In this document: piece by piece, positions 7,444 through 15,859 of the stretch | How the letters are laid out: each line of letters opens with the position of its first letter | Position numbering within the stretch: the stretch's first letter is position 1 | Source of the DNA: Lachnospiraceae bacterium NK4A144 | Lineage (GTDB): Bacteria > Bacillota > Clostridia > Lachnospirales > Lachnospiraceae | Assembly (NCBI GenBank): GCA_000424365.1 | Contig: AUJT01000001.1 | Coordinates: 124,001-188,000 of the forward strand | Reading direction: 5' to 3' | DNA: 64,000 nucleotides | The notes under the pieces: model-generated | Databases searched by the model: none | Seen by the model: the letters and a program-made list of their open reading frames with translations, nothing else | What the model was told of the DNA's origin: nothing | Made by a program: the position numbers and the translations under genes

Positions 7444-9456
7444 ATGACTTTTGAAGAATATAACGAATTAAAAAAGAAAATCGATCATCATATGAATCTT
7501 TACTACGATCAGGATTCTCCGGAAATATCTGATTTTGAATACGATCAGCTGATGCAGGAACTTAAGAAAGCGGAAAAAGAAAATCCTGAGTGGGTGACAC
7601 CTGATTCTCCGACTCAAAAAATTGGCGGAACGGCAAAAAGAGAGGCCGGAGTGAAAGTCACACATAACGTTCCTATGCTTTCTATTGAGGATGTATTTGA
7701 CACAGAGGATGTCCGTGCCTGGGTTAAAAAAGTGCAGGACATGCATCCTGATGCAGCATTTTCAGTAGAGCAAAAAATCGATGGACTCAGTATGAGTCTC
7801 CGTTACCGGAGAAAAGCTGACGGAAATGGCATGGAACTGGAGCTTGCCGAGACCCGTGGTGACGGTATCGTTGGTGAAGATGTTACAGTAAATGCACTGG
7901 TGATCCCTGATGTAAAGAAAACTCTGGATATCGATGCGGATTATCTGGAACTTCGTGGCGAAGTCTATATGACACATGAGGATTTTGAGCGTTTTAATGA
8001 AATCCAGATACGTGACGGAAAAAAAGAAGCGGCTAACCCGAGAAACCTCGCAGCAGGTACGCTCAGACAGCTTGACAGCGCGGTTACAAAAGAACGTGGA
8101 CTTAGAATGTTTGTATTTAATGTTCAGGATGGACCGGCATCTATCATGTCCGGTCATGTGAGAGGCATGGAAATCGTTAAAAATGCGGGTGTACCGGTTG
8201 TTTTCCATGAAAGATGCGAGAATGCTGACGAAGTAATAAATGTCATTAATAAAATTGGAGAAATGCGTTCTGAACTGCCCTTTGATATAGATGGGGCAGT
8301 AGTTAAGATCGATCAGGTCGCATACAGAAATGATTTCCCCTCCGGCAGCAAATACTCCAGCGGACATATAGCTTACAAGTATCCGCCGGAAGAACGCGTG
8401 ATCACAATGGATGAGATCCTTGTGGATGTAGGAAGAACGGGAAAGCTCACCTTTACAGGTCTTTTCCACGATAGCGAGACCGGAAAACCGGCACGTCTCT
8501 GTGGTACAAATGTATCCCGGGCGACCCTTCATAATCAGGACTATATTAATGAAATGAAGATAGGTATAGGCGGTCGATACAAACTCTTTAAGAGTGGAGA
8601 GATCATCCCGAAGCTTAATGGATGCGTGGAAGAACCGGAAACAGTTTTCAAAGCACCGGATGTTTGCCCCGTTTGCGGAGAATTACTTGAACGTGAAGAA
8701 GACACAGCAGATATCAGATGTATAAATCCTTCCTGTCCTGCACAGCTTACACGTACCATTGCATATTTCACGAGCCTTAATTGCATGAATATCATGGGTC
8801 TCGGTGATCAGCTGGTAGAAGCACTCATTACCGAAGGTTATCTGAAAAACTATGCAGATATCTATCATCTGAAGGATTACAGAGATGAGTTGATAGAAAA
8901 AGGAACTATCGGAAAGGAAAAGAATACCGATAAGCTCCTTGCAAATATCGAAAACTCGAAAAATAATGAACCTGCACGTCTTTTAACTGCGCTTGGTATC
9001 AGAAATGTAGGTCAAAGAACAGCAAAGACTATCATGCAGCACTTTAAGAGCATTGATGAGCTCATGGCTGCGTCTGAAGAACAGCTGCAGGAAATTCCGG
9101 ATGTAGGCGCCACAACCGCAAACGATATTGTTCACTTTTTTGCAAATGAGGCAAATAAGAAAGTGATCGAGGAGTTCCGTGAAGCAGGACTTACAATGGA
9201 AAATCCTGAACAGGAAGAAAATGGAACTGCACTTAGCGGATTAACGATCGTAGTTACCGGAACACTTCCGACTCTTGGACGAAAAGAAGCTACGGAACTG
9301 ATCGAAAAAAACGGAGGTAAATGCACCGGAAGCATCTCAAAGAAGACCAGCTATCTGGTAGCCGGAGAAGCAGCCGGCAGCAAGCTTGATAAGGCTCAGG
9401 CACTTGGGATCCCTGTCATTACAGAGGAAGAACTTCTGAAAATGATCGGACAATGA
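7444..9456 (+). CDS. ligA: NAD+-dependent DNA ligase
   Basis: A 670-residue ligase of full length that seals nicks during replication and repair. The adenylation motif KIDG has its lysine at residue 111 (VEQKIDGLS). The NTase domain is followed by the OB fold. A four-cysteine zinc finger comes next (CPVCGELL ... CINPSC near residues 407-430). Helix-hairpin-helix repeats follow (ALGIRNVGQRTA), and a C-terminal BRCT domain begins near residue 590 (LSGLTIVVTGTLP). Nothing is missing. The start is preceded by AAGGA. Confidence 0.98.
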   Translation: MTFEEYNELKKKIDHHMNLYYDQDSPEISDFEYDQLMQELKKAEKENPEWVTPDSPTQKIGGTAKREAGVKVTHNVPMLSIEDVFDTEDVRAWVKKVQDMHPDAAFSVEQKIDGLSMSLRYRRKADGNGMELELAETRGDGIVGEDVTVNALVIPDVKKTLDIDADYLELRGEVYMTHEDFERFNEIQIRDGKKEAANPRNLAAGTLRQLDSAVTKERGLRMFVFNVQDGPASIMSGHVRGMEIVKNAGVPVVFHERCENADEVINVINKIGEMRSELPFDIDGAVVKIDQVAYRNDFPSGSKYSSGHIAYKYPPEERVITMDEILVDVGRTGKLTFTGLFHDSETGKPARLCGTNVSRATLHNQDYINEMKIGIGGRYKLFKSGEIIPKLNGCVEEPETVFKAPDVCPVCGELLEREEDTADIRCINPSCPAQLTRTIAYFTSLNCMNIMGLGDQLVEALITEGYLKNYADIYHLKDYRDELIEKGTIGKEKNTDKLLANIENSKNNEPARLLTALGIRNVGQRTAKTIMQHFKSIDELMAASEEQLQEIPDVGATTANDIVHFFANEANKKVIEEFREAGLTMENPEQEENGTALSGLTIVVTGTLPTLGRKEATELIEKNGGKCTGSISKKTSYLVAGEAAGSKLDKAQALGIPVITEEELLKMIGQ

Positions 9457-9501
9457 TCATAAAAAAATAAGGAAACCGACTTTGTCGATTCTTCGAACAA
9501 T

Positions 9502-9553
9502 GCCCTTTTCTAAACCGGTTGATGATCGGTTCGGAAAGGGGCGTTTTCTTTTC
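9502..9553 (+). terminator. Rho-independent terminator after ligA
   Basis: GCCCTTTTCTAAACCG (9502-9517) pairs with CGGTTCGGAAAGGGGC (9527-9542) with G-T wobbles. GTTTTCTTTTC follows. It ends the housekeeping block. Confidence 0.88.
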
Positions 9554-9691
9554 TTTATTCTGTATACGAAATAAATACATTTTTTCTCAATTACGTCCGA
9601 TATATAAGGTGTCAGAGGTTAAAGTCCGGTAATTATGGACTTTGAAAACAAAGCGCATTTTTGTAAAAAATTTACTTTGAGGGGAACCTTT

Positions 9692-11161
9692 ATGAATAAT
9701 ATAAATGTCAGATTTAAGATGATAATCATTGTGGGAATCTCTGCGTTTGGTATGTTGCTCATCATATTTATGGCGCTCTTTTCCTTAATGGAATTGGATA
9801 AAATTTCAACCAACAGACTTAGTGAGGCCATACGAGCGGATTATGACCAGCGGATAAAAGAGCAGGTTGAGAATGCGTCATCGATGGTGGATGGTGTAAT
9901 GTCGATGGCTGAGAATGGGGACGCAACGCAGGATGAAGCGTTGTATTTTGCTGCCAGAGCATTGCGGGGGATCCGCTATGGTGAAGATGGATATTTCTGG
10001 GCGGATAAGATAGATGGAAAAAATGTGGTTTTGCTTGGTACTGAAGCTGAGGGAACCATGAGACTTCATGCCAAGGATGCGGATGGCTTTGAATTTGTAT
10101 CAGCGATCATAAAAGCTGCTCAGAGAGGCGGAGGTTACGTTGATTACAAGTTTGCCAAGGAAGATGGAAAGGTACCGCTTCCAAAGCGTGCTTATAGCAT
10201 GGTAAATGAGAAAACGGGATGGGTTATCGGAACAGGAAACTATGTAGATGATATTGATGCATATATTGAAGAGCAGGTAGCTGCAATGAATAAAAGGATA
10301 AAGTTTGTAGCCACGATCCTTTTATCATCTTCAATATTTATGGTTATATTCACATTCCTGGTTGCACGGTGGATATCGAAATCTATAGTCAAAGCATTGA
10401 GTACCAGTTTCTCGTATATAGAAAAAATGGCAGGAGGAGATTTTACCACAGAAATATCCGAAGAAATGCTTGAACGAAAAGATGACTTCGGAATGCTCGC
10501 GGAAAAACTGGAATTTTCGAAAGCTGCAGTCGGAAAAGTAATACGAGATGTGAAATCGATGGCGACAAAGGTAGAAGAGAATAATGATGTGGTTGATTCC
10601 GGATTTGCAAAAGTCAGAGCTGATCTGGATGAAATATGTGAGAATATTGAAAACCTGTCGGCGGTTTTCACGGAAACAGCTGCATCAATGGATCAGTTCA
10701 CGGAATTTGCCATAACTGTCGGGAAGTGTACGGAAGAACTATCTGAGGAAATGAAGAGAGCTACTGAGAAGATATTGAAGCTTCATAAAAAAGTTGCTGA
10801 TGACCGTACGGCAGTTTTCAAGAATGGCATGGTTGATCTCGTAAATGACAGAAAAGCATCGAGAGACCGGCAGGAATATCTGCATGAGAGTGAAGACTAC
10901 GAAAATTATGTAGATTCTGTTCTTTCAGAGCTTGAGATGATGTCGGCGGAACTTAATGAGGATATGGAATCGCTCATGGCATCTATCGGTCAGATCAGTG
11001 ATGTAAGCGGTCAGGGATCTATAGGTGTAGATAGTATAGAAGACAGTATCCTGGCGATCAGAGCAAAAATAGAAAATCTTGAAAAGGCATTTAAGGATAC
11101 TGAGGAGATGGTTTTTGAACTTGACTATGAGGTTGCCAAATTCGCAGTACGAAATGAATGA
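9692..11161 (+). CDS. Single-Cache/HAMP membrane sensor lacking a chemotaxis signalling tip
   Basis: A 489-residue protein. TM1 covers residues about 9-31, then an extracellular single Cache domain of the sCache_2 type (about 50-185, with GYFWADKIDGKNVVLLG and GWVIGTGNYVDDID). TM2 is about 205-225, then a HAMP segment and a long coiled coil to the end. The coiled coil has no chemoreceptor hairpin tip (the E.A.QTNLL.LNA.IEAARAG block is absent), unlike the receptor at 56351. It therefore should not bind CheA/CheW in the usual way. The start at 9692 is supported by GAGGGG. A small hairpin (AAAGTCC/GGACTTT, 9621-9643) lies in the leader. It sits just upstream of the injection-system locus but is separated by a terminator. 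Confidence 0.85.
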   Translation: MNNINVRFKMIIIVGISAFGMLLIIFMALFSLMELDKISTNRLSEAIRADYDQRIKEQVENASSMVDGVMSMAENGDATQDEALYFAARALRGIRYGEDGYFWADKIDGKNVVLLGTEAEGTMRLHAKDADGFEFVSAIIKAAQRGGGYVDYKFAKEDGKVPLPKRAYSMVNEKTGWVIGTGNYVDDIDAYIEEQVAAMNKRIKFVATILLSSSIFMVIFTFLVARWISKSIVKALSTSFSYIEKMAGGDFTTEISEEMLERKDDFGMLAEKLEFSKAAVGKVIRDVKSMATKVEENNDVVDSGFAKVRADLDEICENIENLSAVFTETAASMDQFTEFAITVGKCTEELSEEMKRATEKILKLHKKVADDRTAVFKNGMVDLVNDRKASRDRQEYLHESEDYENYVDSVLSELEMMSAELNEDMESLMASIGQISDVSGQGSIGVDSIEDSILAIRAKIENLEKAFKDTEEMVFELDYEVAKFAVRNE

Positions 11162-11209
11162 TGTATTGAATAAAGATTTGTTATAGTTTTATAGGTTCGA
11201 TCTATACAG

Positions 11210-11251
11210 GCAGCGGAGTGTATTTAATAGACACTTCGCTGCAATTTTTTG
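11210..11251 (+). terminator. Terminator after the Cache/HAMP gene
   Basis: GCAGCGGAGTGT (11210-11221) pairs with ACACTTCGCTGC (11231-11242), followed by AATTTTTTG. It isolates the injection-system locus from upstream transcription. Confidence 0.88.
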
Positions 11252-11271
11252 TACCTGATAAAATGCTGTAT

Positions 11272-11346
11272 ACTTTAAACGAGTTTATTGAAAAGGGCTA
11301 TAAAATCGTTTAAAGTTTTATGTGGTTATACAAATAGCTATAAAAT
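11272..11346. promoter_or_regulatory. Candidate control region of the injection-system operon
   Basis: A perfect 11-bp inverted repeat, ACTTTAAACGA (11272-11282) and TCGTTTAAAGT (11306-11316), flanks a 23-bp spacer. A 10-bp direct repeat GCTATAAAAT occurs at 11297-11306 and 11337-11346, exactly 40 bp apart. The region is AT-rich, as expected of a promoter. I could not settle on one -35/-10 pair with normal spacing. It is the only sizeable gap upstream of the 36-kb locus, so its main promoter is likely here. Confidence 0.45.
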
Positions 11347-11416
11347 ACGCATTAAAATTGTATTAAAAATTGTACAAATTGATCAAATAACAGTCGTAAT
11401 ATAGTTACAGTTCACA

Positions 11417-11549
11417 CGTAAACGGAGCATTTACTGCGGAGTTTACGACCAAAAAAGTTGAATAGTCATTGGATTTTGCCCATCGCCACAGGCGATTTAA
11501 TTGGCAAAATCCGTTACGTGAGTGAGCTGAAAGCGAGTGAACAGTAACG
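11417..11549 (+). promoter_or_regulatory. Structured 5' leader with successive stem-loops
   Basis: Three dyads follow one another. CGTAAAC/GTTTACG spans 11417-11447. GGATTTTGCC/GGCAAAATCC spans 11471-11512 and contains a perfect inner hairpin ATCGCC-ACA-GGCGAT. CGTTAC/GTAACG spans 11512-11549. None has a T-run, so they look like leader RNA structure rather than terminators. I do not recognise a known riboswitch. Confidence 0.45.
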
Positions 11550-11615
11550 TATGAGAATCAAGGGTAGGATAACAATTAAACCGAATAAAGTTGGTTGGGT
11601 TAGAGGTGATTCAAG

Positions 11616-12662
11616 ATAAAAAGCAGACTGTTAAAAGAAAAAAGAGACAACACTGCCAGAGGTGAGCCGCGAAATGCGGATGACATAAAGCAGCAGATCG
11701 CGCGTGTGACGGAGATTGGGGAGTTTTCGGATCGCGATCCTGTGTGGAGACTTAATGAAAGTTTCAGACAGAGCTTTGAACTTTCGGGACGAGAAAGAAC
11801 CGAAGACTTAGCAAAGGGAAAAGCGCAGGATAAAACGCAGGGTAAGGAAGACACTTATAAGGGGGAATCAGATCTTAGGACCGATTCCGGTAATTCAAAT
11901 CAGCAAAAAACAGATTTTTCAAATGAATATGTGCCCCGTAAGGGCGGAGAAGAAGAAACGCATCTGAAAAAGTTTTCAGATATGGCTTTTCAAAGAGGTG
12001 GATTATCGTCTGCGATCATGAACGGGACGAGTAAAGCCATGTTTTTTTCGTGTCTAAACAGGTCAGTGGAGACTCCGGATGTAAAGATGAACAGAGAGCG
12101 TAAACTCTTTCAGCAAAGCTCAAAGCATCGGAATATACCCGGCACGACCAGAGCAAAAGTCATCACTAATCCCGGCTTCGAACAGAGTGCGGTAGGTGTT
12201 GTGGTGGACAGCATACGTGATGCTCGCTATACCATGAAGCACATGGAAGATATCGCAAAGGGAAAGATGGGACCTGATGGTATGGAAACCATGCGGAAAC
12301 AGTATCCGTTCCTTACTGATGACAGAGAAAAGGATCTTCTTCAAAAATACAAGAACCAGTTAGGATCAACTACTTCCGATGAGCAAAAAAATGCGATCAA
12401 CGCAGGCATACTTAAACTAGAACATGTGATTGAAAAGAAAGCCCAGATGAAAAAACAGTTTCTGGAGCATCTGCGTAATCTTCAGGATAATGCGAGAAAA
12501 GCAGAAAAGATGTTTATGTCAGAGGATTTTCAGTCAGAACTGCAAAACGAAAGCGAAAAAATGTCCACAGAGGACATACCGCCGGACAACAATGATGCGA
12601 CGGATGAGAACTCTGAGAATAGCATAGAGAATAATGACTTCGGAGATGAAACAGAAGAATGA
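11616..12662 (+). CDS. Unknown protein, first gene of the injection-system locus
   Basis: I do not recognise this family. The frame is open from 11610 and the codons up to the first conventional start (GTG 11706) read as plausible protein (KSRLLKEKRDN). A good ribosome site AGAGGTGA lies 6 nt before an ATA codon at 11616, so I tentatively place the start there; GTG 11706 lacks a ribosome site. The product is about 348 residues, soluble, without TM segments or signal peptide. A hydrophilic N-terminal third is followed by a helical region with DSIRDARYTMKHMEDIAKGK and a Gln/Lys-rich coiled coil. The tail is very acidic (Asp/Glu/Asn). Its stop overlaps the next start (ATGA). It could be a regulator, scaffold or loaded cargo. 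Confidence 0.6.
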   Translation: MKSRLLKEKRDNTARGEPRNADDIKQQIARVTEIGEFSDRDPVWRLNESFRQSFELSGRERTEDLAKGKAQDKTQGKEDTYKGESDLRTDSGNSNQQKTDFSNEYVPRKGGEEETHLKKFSDMAFQRGGLSSAIMNGTSKAMFFSCLNRSVETPDVKMNRERKLFQQSSKHRNIPGTTRAKVITNPGFEQSAVGVVVDSIRDARYTMKHMEDIAKGKMGPDGMETMRKQYPFLTDDREKDLLQKYKNQLGSTTSDEQKNAINAGILKLEHVIEKKAQMKKQFLEHLRNLQDNARKAEKMFMSEDFQSELQNESEKMSTEDIPPDNNDATDENSENSIENNDFGDETEE

Positions 12663-13000
12663 AGACTGATTCCGAAAGCAGCAGTAAAGTCGAAAAGAGC
12701 CGTTCAGATGCGGATAAAGGCAAGATACAAAAACAGCAAATTCAAGAACAACGTGCTTCACAGTTCAATTTGCAGGAACTGCTTTCAGAATTAAGAGCTT
12801 CGCCGTGGCTCATAAGATATCTGCCTGCCGACACGTTGGAGATCCTTTCTGAATCCATTGGAAATCAAAGGCTTCAGGAAATACTTGGCGGTGGAGGAAA
12901 TACAGAGCTTATATCCTGGAATTTTTCTATAGAACATGAGGAGAATACTGTAAATGATATTTCAACTGAAGCACCCGAACTCGTCGAACTGGCAGAGTAG
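12659..13000 (+). CDS. Small unknown protein of the injection-system locus
   Basis: A 113-residue protein overlapping its neighbours by 4 nt upstream and 47 nt downstream, which indicates translational coupling. The first 35 residues are Ser/Lys/Gln-rich and probably disordered. A compact helical segment follows (LQELLSELRASPWLIRYLPADTLEIL), then a glycine stretch (LGGGG) and an acidic tail. No family is recognised. Its position directly before the chaperone-like gene and the sheath suggests a regulatory or assembly role, but this is inference. Confidence 0.65.
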   Translation: MKTDSESSSKVEKSRSDADKGKIQKQQIQEQRASQFNLQELLSELRASPWLIRYLPADTLEILSESIGNQRLQEILGGGGNTELISWNFSIEHEENTVNDISTEAPELVELAE

Positions 13001-13388
13001 TGATGCAGATAAGGAACTGAAATATCTATTTGAATACAATTCATACACTTATATGGGGGAAAACGGGCACTACAGCCTGCAGTTCCGTGACAGAGGACAT
13101 GTATGGACTACGGAATTTGAAGTGATAAATGACAGGGTTATGATATGGGGTATTTATCCATTCAGGTGTATGGATCAGAATTACGGAAATGAATTTTGTA
13201 ATTCCGTAAATTTACAATCGGTCATGGGGGCTTTTGTGTTGTATAAAGCTCATTTGACATATCGCACTTCTGCAGATCTTTTTGATGCTTTTAGTTCTAT
13301 GGAGAGCCTGGCGCGCGCAATCGAGTATAACGCGAGTGTGATGGTTCATTTTTGGAACAGGGCGTCGGAAGCCTCAAAATGCAGATAA
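12954..13388 (+). CDS. YbjN / type III secretion chaperone-like protein
   Basis: A 144-residue protein whose pattern resembles the YbjN/secretion-chaperone fold. A beta-rich first half (HYSLQFRDRGHVWTTEFEV) is followed by a helix, a hydrophobic strand pair (MGAFVLYKAHLTYRTSADL) and a C-terminal helix (MESLARAIEYNASVMVHFW). The resemblance rests on pattern, not on catalytic motifs. Such folds bind secreted substrates or partner proteins. It starts inside the preceding gene (47-nt overlap) and ends 60 nt before the sheath gene, so it is probably translated with the locus. It could be a chaperone for cargo or for one of the regulatory proteins. Confidence 0.6.
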   Translation: MIFQLKHPNSSNWQSSDADKELKYLFEYNSYTYMGENGHYSLQFRDRGHVWTTEFEVINDRVMIWGIYPFRCMDQNYGNEFCNSVNLQSVMGAFVLYKAHLTYRTSADLFDAFSSMESLARAIEYNASVMVHFWNRASEASKCR

Positions 13389-13402
13389 ACATGTTACCCA
13401 TT

Positions 13403-13436
13403 GGGAAGGAGGATTGTTCCCTTAAACGCTAAGGGA
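13403..13436 (+). promoter_or_regulatory. Mutually exclusive hairpins before the sheath gene
   Basis: TTCCC (13417-13421) can pair with GGGAA (13403-13407), placing an AAGGAGG ribosome-site-like sequence in the stem and loop. Alternatively TCCCTTA (13418-13424) pairs with TAAGGGA (13430-13436). The sheath start is at 13448. The overlap of the two stems is what an RNA switch would show, but this is only inferred. Confidence 0.4.
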
Positions 13437-13447
13437 GCAGAAAGAGA

Positions 13448-15241
13448 ATGGCAGAGTATTTACATCCGGGCGTATATACGGAAGAATACGACTCCGGCGC
13501 AGTGCCGATGCAAGGCGTCAGCACAAGCACAGCAGGGTTTATCGGACTTGCAGAACGCGGTACAGTGGTTGGAGCTCCGCAGTTTGTGACCAGCTTTGCT
13601 GATTACAAGAGAATTTATGGAGGATATTTAAGTGATGCCAGATATGGCGATGCAAGATTCCTTCCATACGCTGTAGAGCAGTTTTTCCTGAATGGTGGTT
13701 CCAGAGCATACATCATGAGAGTAGCTCCTGATGATGCAAAGGCATCAGCCGGAGATCTCGGCGTGCTTCATGCTGAGGCAGCTAACCCCGGTGAGTGGGG
13801 TAACCGCATCAAGATCACTGCTGTTCCGTCGTCAAAGGCAAAGACACAGGTTTTCTCTGCTACAGGTGCAGACCTCACCGTAAAGAATCCTGACGGATTC
13901 AATGCAGGTGATGTAGTAGAGCTCTTTGACGGAAGCAAGAAAGCTTATGCAACAGTTAAGTCAGTTATGGACAAGACTGTTACTTTGGAAGCAGCTCCGA
14001 CTGTTGATGTAGCAGATAAATCGATCGTCACACAGAAGTACATCCGTACCTGTGAAATAACGGTTACTGTTAAGATCGATGACACAGAAGAAACATTTGC
14101 TGATGTTTCCCTGAATCCTTTCGCTGCGAACTATATCGGAATCCGCGCTGAGAAGTCCGAGATCGTAAGCTTTAGCGTAAAGGCAGCAGGAGCTGCATCT
14201 GCTCCGGCACCTTCACCTTCACCTGATAAGGGCAAAGACGGTAAGGACGGCAAGGACAGCAAGCCTGCACCGGCTCCGGCTTCCGGAGGAGCTAATCCTT
14301 CACCTATCGCACAGCTTGGCGGAAATGACGCAGCTGTTTCTGTTACTCTGTCAGGCGGATCTGACGGTTCAACAGGAAAGATCACTCCTGATGTATATGT
14401 AGGTGCTGATAATGGTCCGGGCAAACGTACAGGGTTGCAGGCATTTATCGAGAATAACAATGTATCCATTATGGCAATCCCGGGTGTCACAGATCCTACA
14501 GTTCAGTCAACACTGATCGCTTTCTGTGAGAATAAGACCAGCTGCTTTGCTATCCTGGATATTCCTATCGACAAGAAGAAGGTTGATGAGATCTCAGCTT
14601 TCCGTGATATGTACGACAGCACCTATGCTGCTATTTATCATCCTTGGCTTGAGATGCTCGATCCGCTGCTTAAGCGCACAGCTTATTTCCCTCCGTCCGG
14701 CGCTATGGCAGGTATTTATGCAAGAGTTGACACCGACAGAGGTGTTCACAAGGCTCCTGCAAATGAAACTGTATCCGGATGCACAGGTCTTTCCTGCAAC
14801 TATAATGATGCTGAACAGGATATCCTGAACCCTATCGGTGTAAACCTTATCCGTGCATTCACAGGACGCGGAATCCGTGTATGGGGCGCAAGGACATTGA
14901 GTTCCAATGGACTTTGGAAGTACATAAACGTAAGACGTCTCTTCATTTATGTAGAGCAGTCCATCAAGAACAATACAAACTGGGTTGTATTTGAGCCTAA
15001 TTCCGAGGTGCTCTGGTCCAGAGTTACAAGGACGATCCAGTCCTTCCTGGCAACGTGCTGGAGAGACGGCGCACTTGCCGGAACAGCGCCTGAGCAGGCT
15101 TATTTCGTAGAGTGCGGACCTACGACAATGACACAGGATGATATTGATAACGGCAGACTTATCTGCAACATCGGAATCGCACCTGTTAAACCTGCTGAAT
15201 TTGTAATCTTCCGCATTACGCAGAAGACCGCTTCAGAATAA
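13448..15241 (+). CDS. Contractile injection system sheath protein (Pvc2-4/Afp2-4 type)
   Basis: A 597-residue sheath protein that polymerises around the inner tube and contracts to drive it outward. The N terminus has the sheath signature LHPGVYTEE and VSTSTAGFIGLAERG. The C-terminal third carries the strongly conserved sheath core (VRRLFIYVEQSIKNNTNWVVFEPN, PEQAYFVECG), which supplies the interlocking arms. Residues about 246-285 form an inserted Pro/Ala/Gly segment with GKDGKDGKD repeats, probably a flexible surface loop. Only one sheath gene is present, whereas Afp/PVC loci have three. It is the first structural gene, followed 52 nt later by a tube gene. Confidence 0.96.
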   Translation: MAEYLHPGVYTEEYDSGAVPMQGVSTSTAGFIGLAERGTVVGAPQFVTSFADYKRIYGGYLSDARYGDARFLPYAVEQFFLNGGSRAYIMRVAPDDAKASAGDLGVLHAEAANPGEWGNRIKITAVPSSKAKTQVFSATGADLTVKNPDGFNAGDVVELFDGSKKAYATVKSVMDKTVTLEAAPTVDVADKSIVTQKYIRTCEITVTVKIDDTEETFADVSLNPFAANYIGIRAEKSEIVSFSVKAAGAASAPAPSPSPDKGKDGKDGKDSKPAPAPASGGANPSPIAQLGGNDAAVSVTLSGGSDGSTGKITPDVYVGADNGPGKRTGLQAFIENNNVSIMAIPGVTDPTVQSTLIAFCENKTSCFAILDIPIDKKKVDEISAFRDMYDSTYAAIYHPWLEMLDPLLKRTAYFPPSGAMAGIYARVDTDRGVHKAPANETVSGCTGLSCNYNDAEQDILNPIGVNLIRAFTGRGIRVWGARTLSSNGLWKYINVRRLFIYVEQSIKNNTNWVVFEPNSEVLWSRVTRTIQSFLATCWRDGALAGTAPEQAYFVECGPTTMTQDDIDNGRLICNIGIAPVKPAEFVIFRITQKTASE

Positions 15242-15293
15242 TCCGTACATGACATCATAGTAAAAAATAGGAAAGGAAATGAGGGATTAAACG

Positions 15294-15779
15294 ATGGCTA
15301 TTAATTATCCGTATAGAGTCTTTCGGTACCAGGTAGAAATCGATGGAATTGCTCGTGCAAGTTTCTCCGAGGTATCCGGAATGAATCTCGCAACCGCAGT
15401 CGTTGAATACCGTGAAGGCGACGACTTAAGGAATACACCACGTAAACTGCCGGGACTTACAACTTTCGGCAACATTACACTCCGTTGGGGGACTACTACT
15501 GATGTAGACTTCCTGGACTGGGTTCATTCGGTAGCTCCGAATAATGAAGCAGGACCGGTAGGTCTGGTTCGTCATGATATTGTCATCACACTGTTTGATG
15601 ATGCCGGCGGCGCTAATGGTCCGGTTTGGACTCTTATCAATGCATGGCCGGTAGGCTACAACATTCCGGATCTTTCCGGTCTTGGTAATGAAGTGGCTAT
15701 CGAGTCGCTTGAAATCTGCCATGAGGGTATCTGGAAAACAACCGCAGGCGCTGCTGCCGGAACACCTTCACCGATCTGA
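15294..15779 (+). CDS. Inner tube protein 1 (gp19-like, Afp1/Pvc1 type)
   Basis: A 161-residue T4-gp19-like tube protein forming the hollow inner tube through which cargo or the spike is expelled. Typical features are YRFxVEIDG near the N terminus (here YRVFRYQVEIDG), FSEVSGMN, a central beta strand block (LTTFGNITLRWG) and a C-terminal strand (EVAIESLEICHEGI). Of the three tube-like genes in the locus this has the canonical length and follows the sheath directly. It is therefore the best candidate for the major tube subunit. Confidence 0.94.
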   Translation: MAINYPYRVFRYQVEIDGIARASFSEVSGMNLATAVVEYREGDDLRNTPRKLPGLTTFGNITLRWGTTTDVDFLDWVHSVAPNNEAGPVGLVRHDIVITLFDDAGGANGPVWTLINAWPVGYNIPDLSGLGNEVAIESLEICHEGIWKTTAGAAAGTPSPI

Positions 15780-15859
15780 CGATAGTGCGCTGAATAATCA
15801 CAATGGGGCGCAGTACACCTGCGCCCTGTTCTGACATTTATTATGACAGAGGTTGCACA

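Noticed and set aside
10560-11161. Frameshifted chemoreceptor pseudogene at the end of the Cache/HAMP gene
   Set aside because: No chemoreceptor tip sequence in any frame downstream before the terminator, and the coiled coil continues smoothly to the stop.
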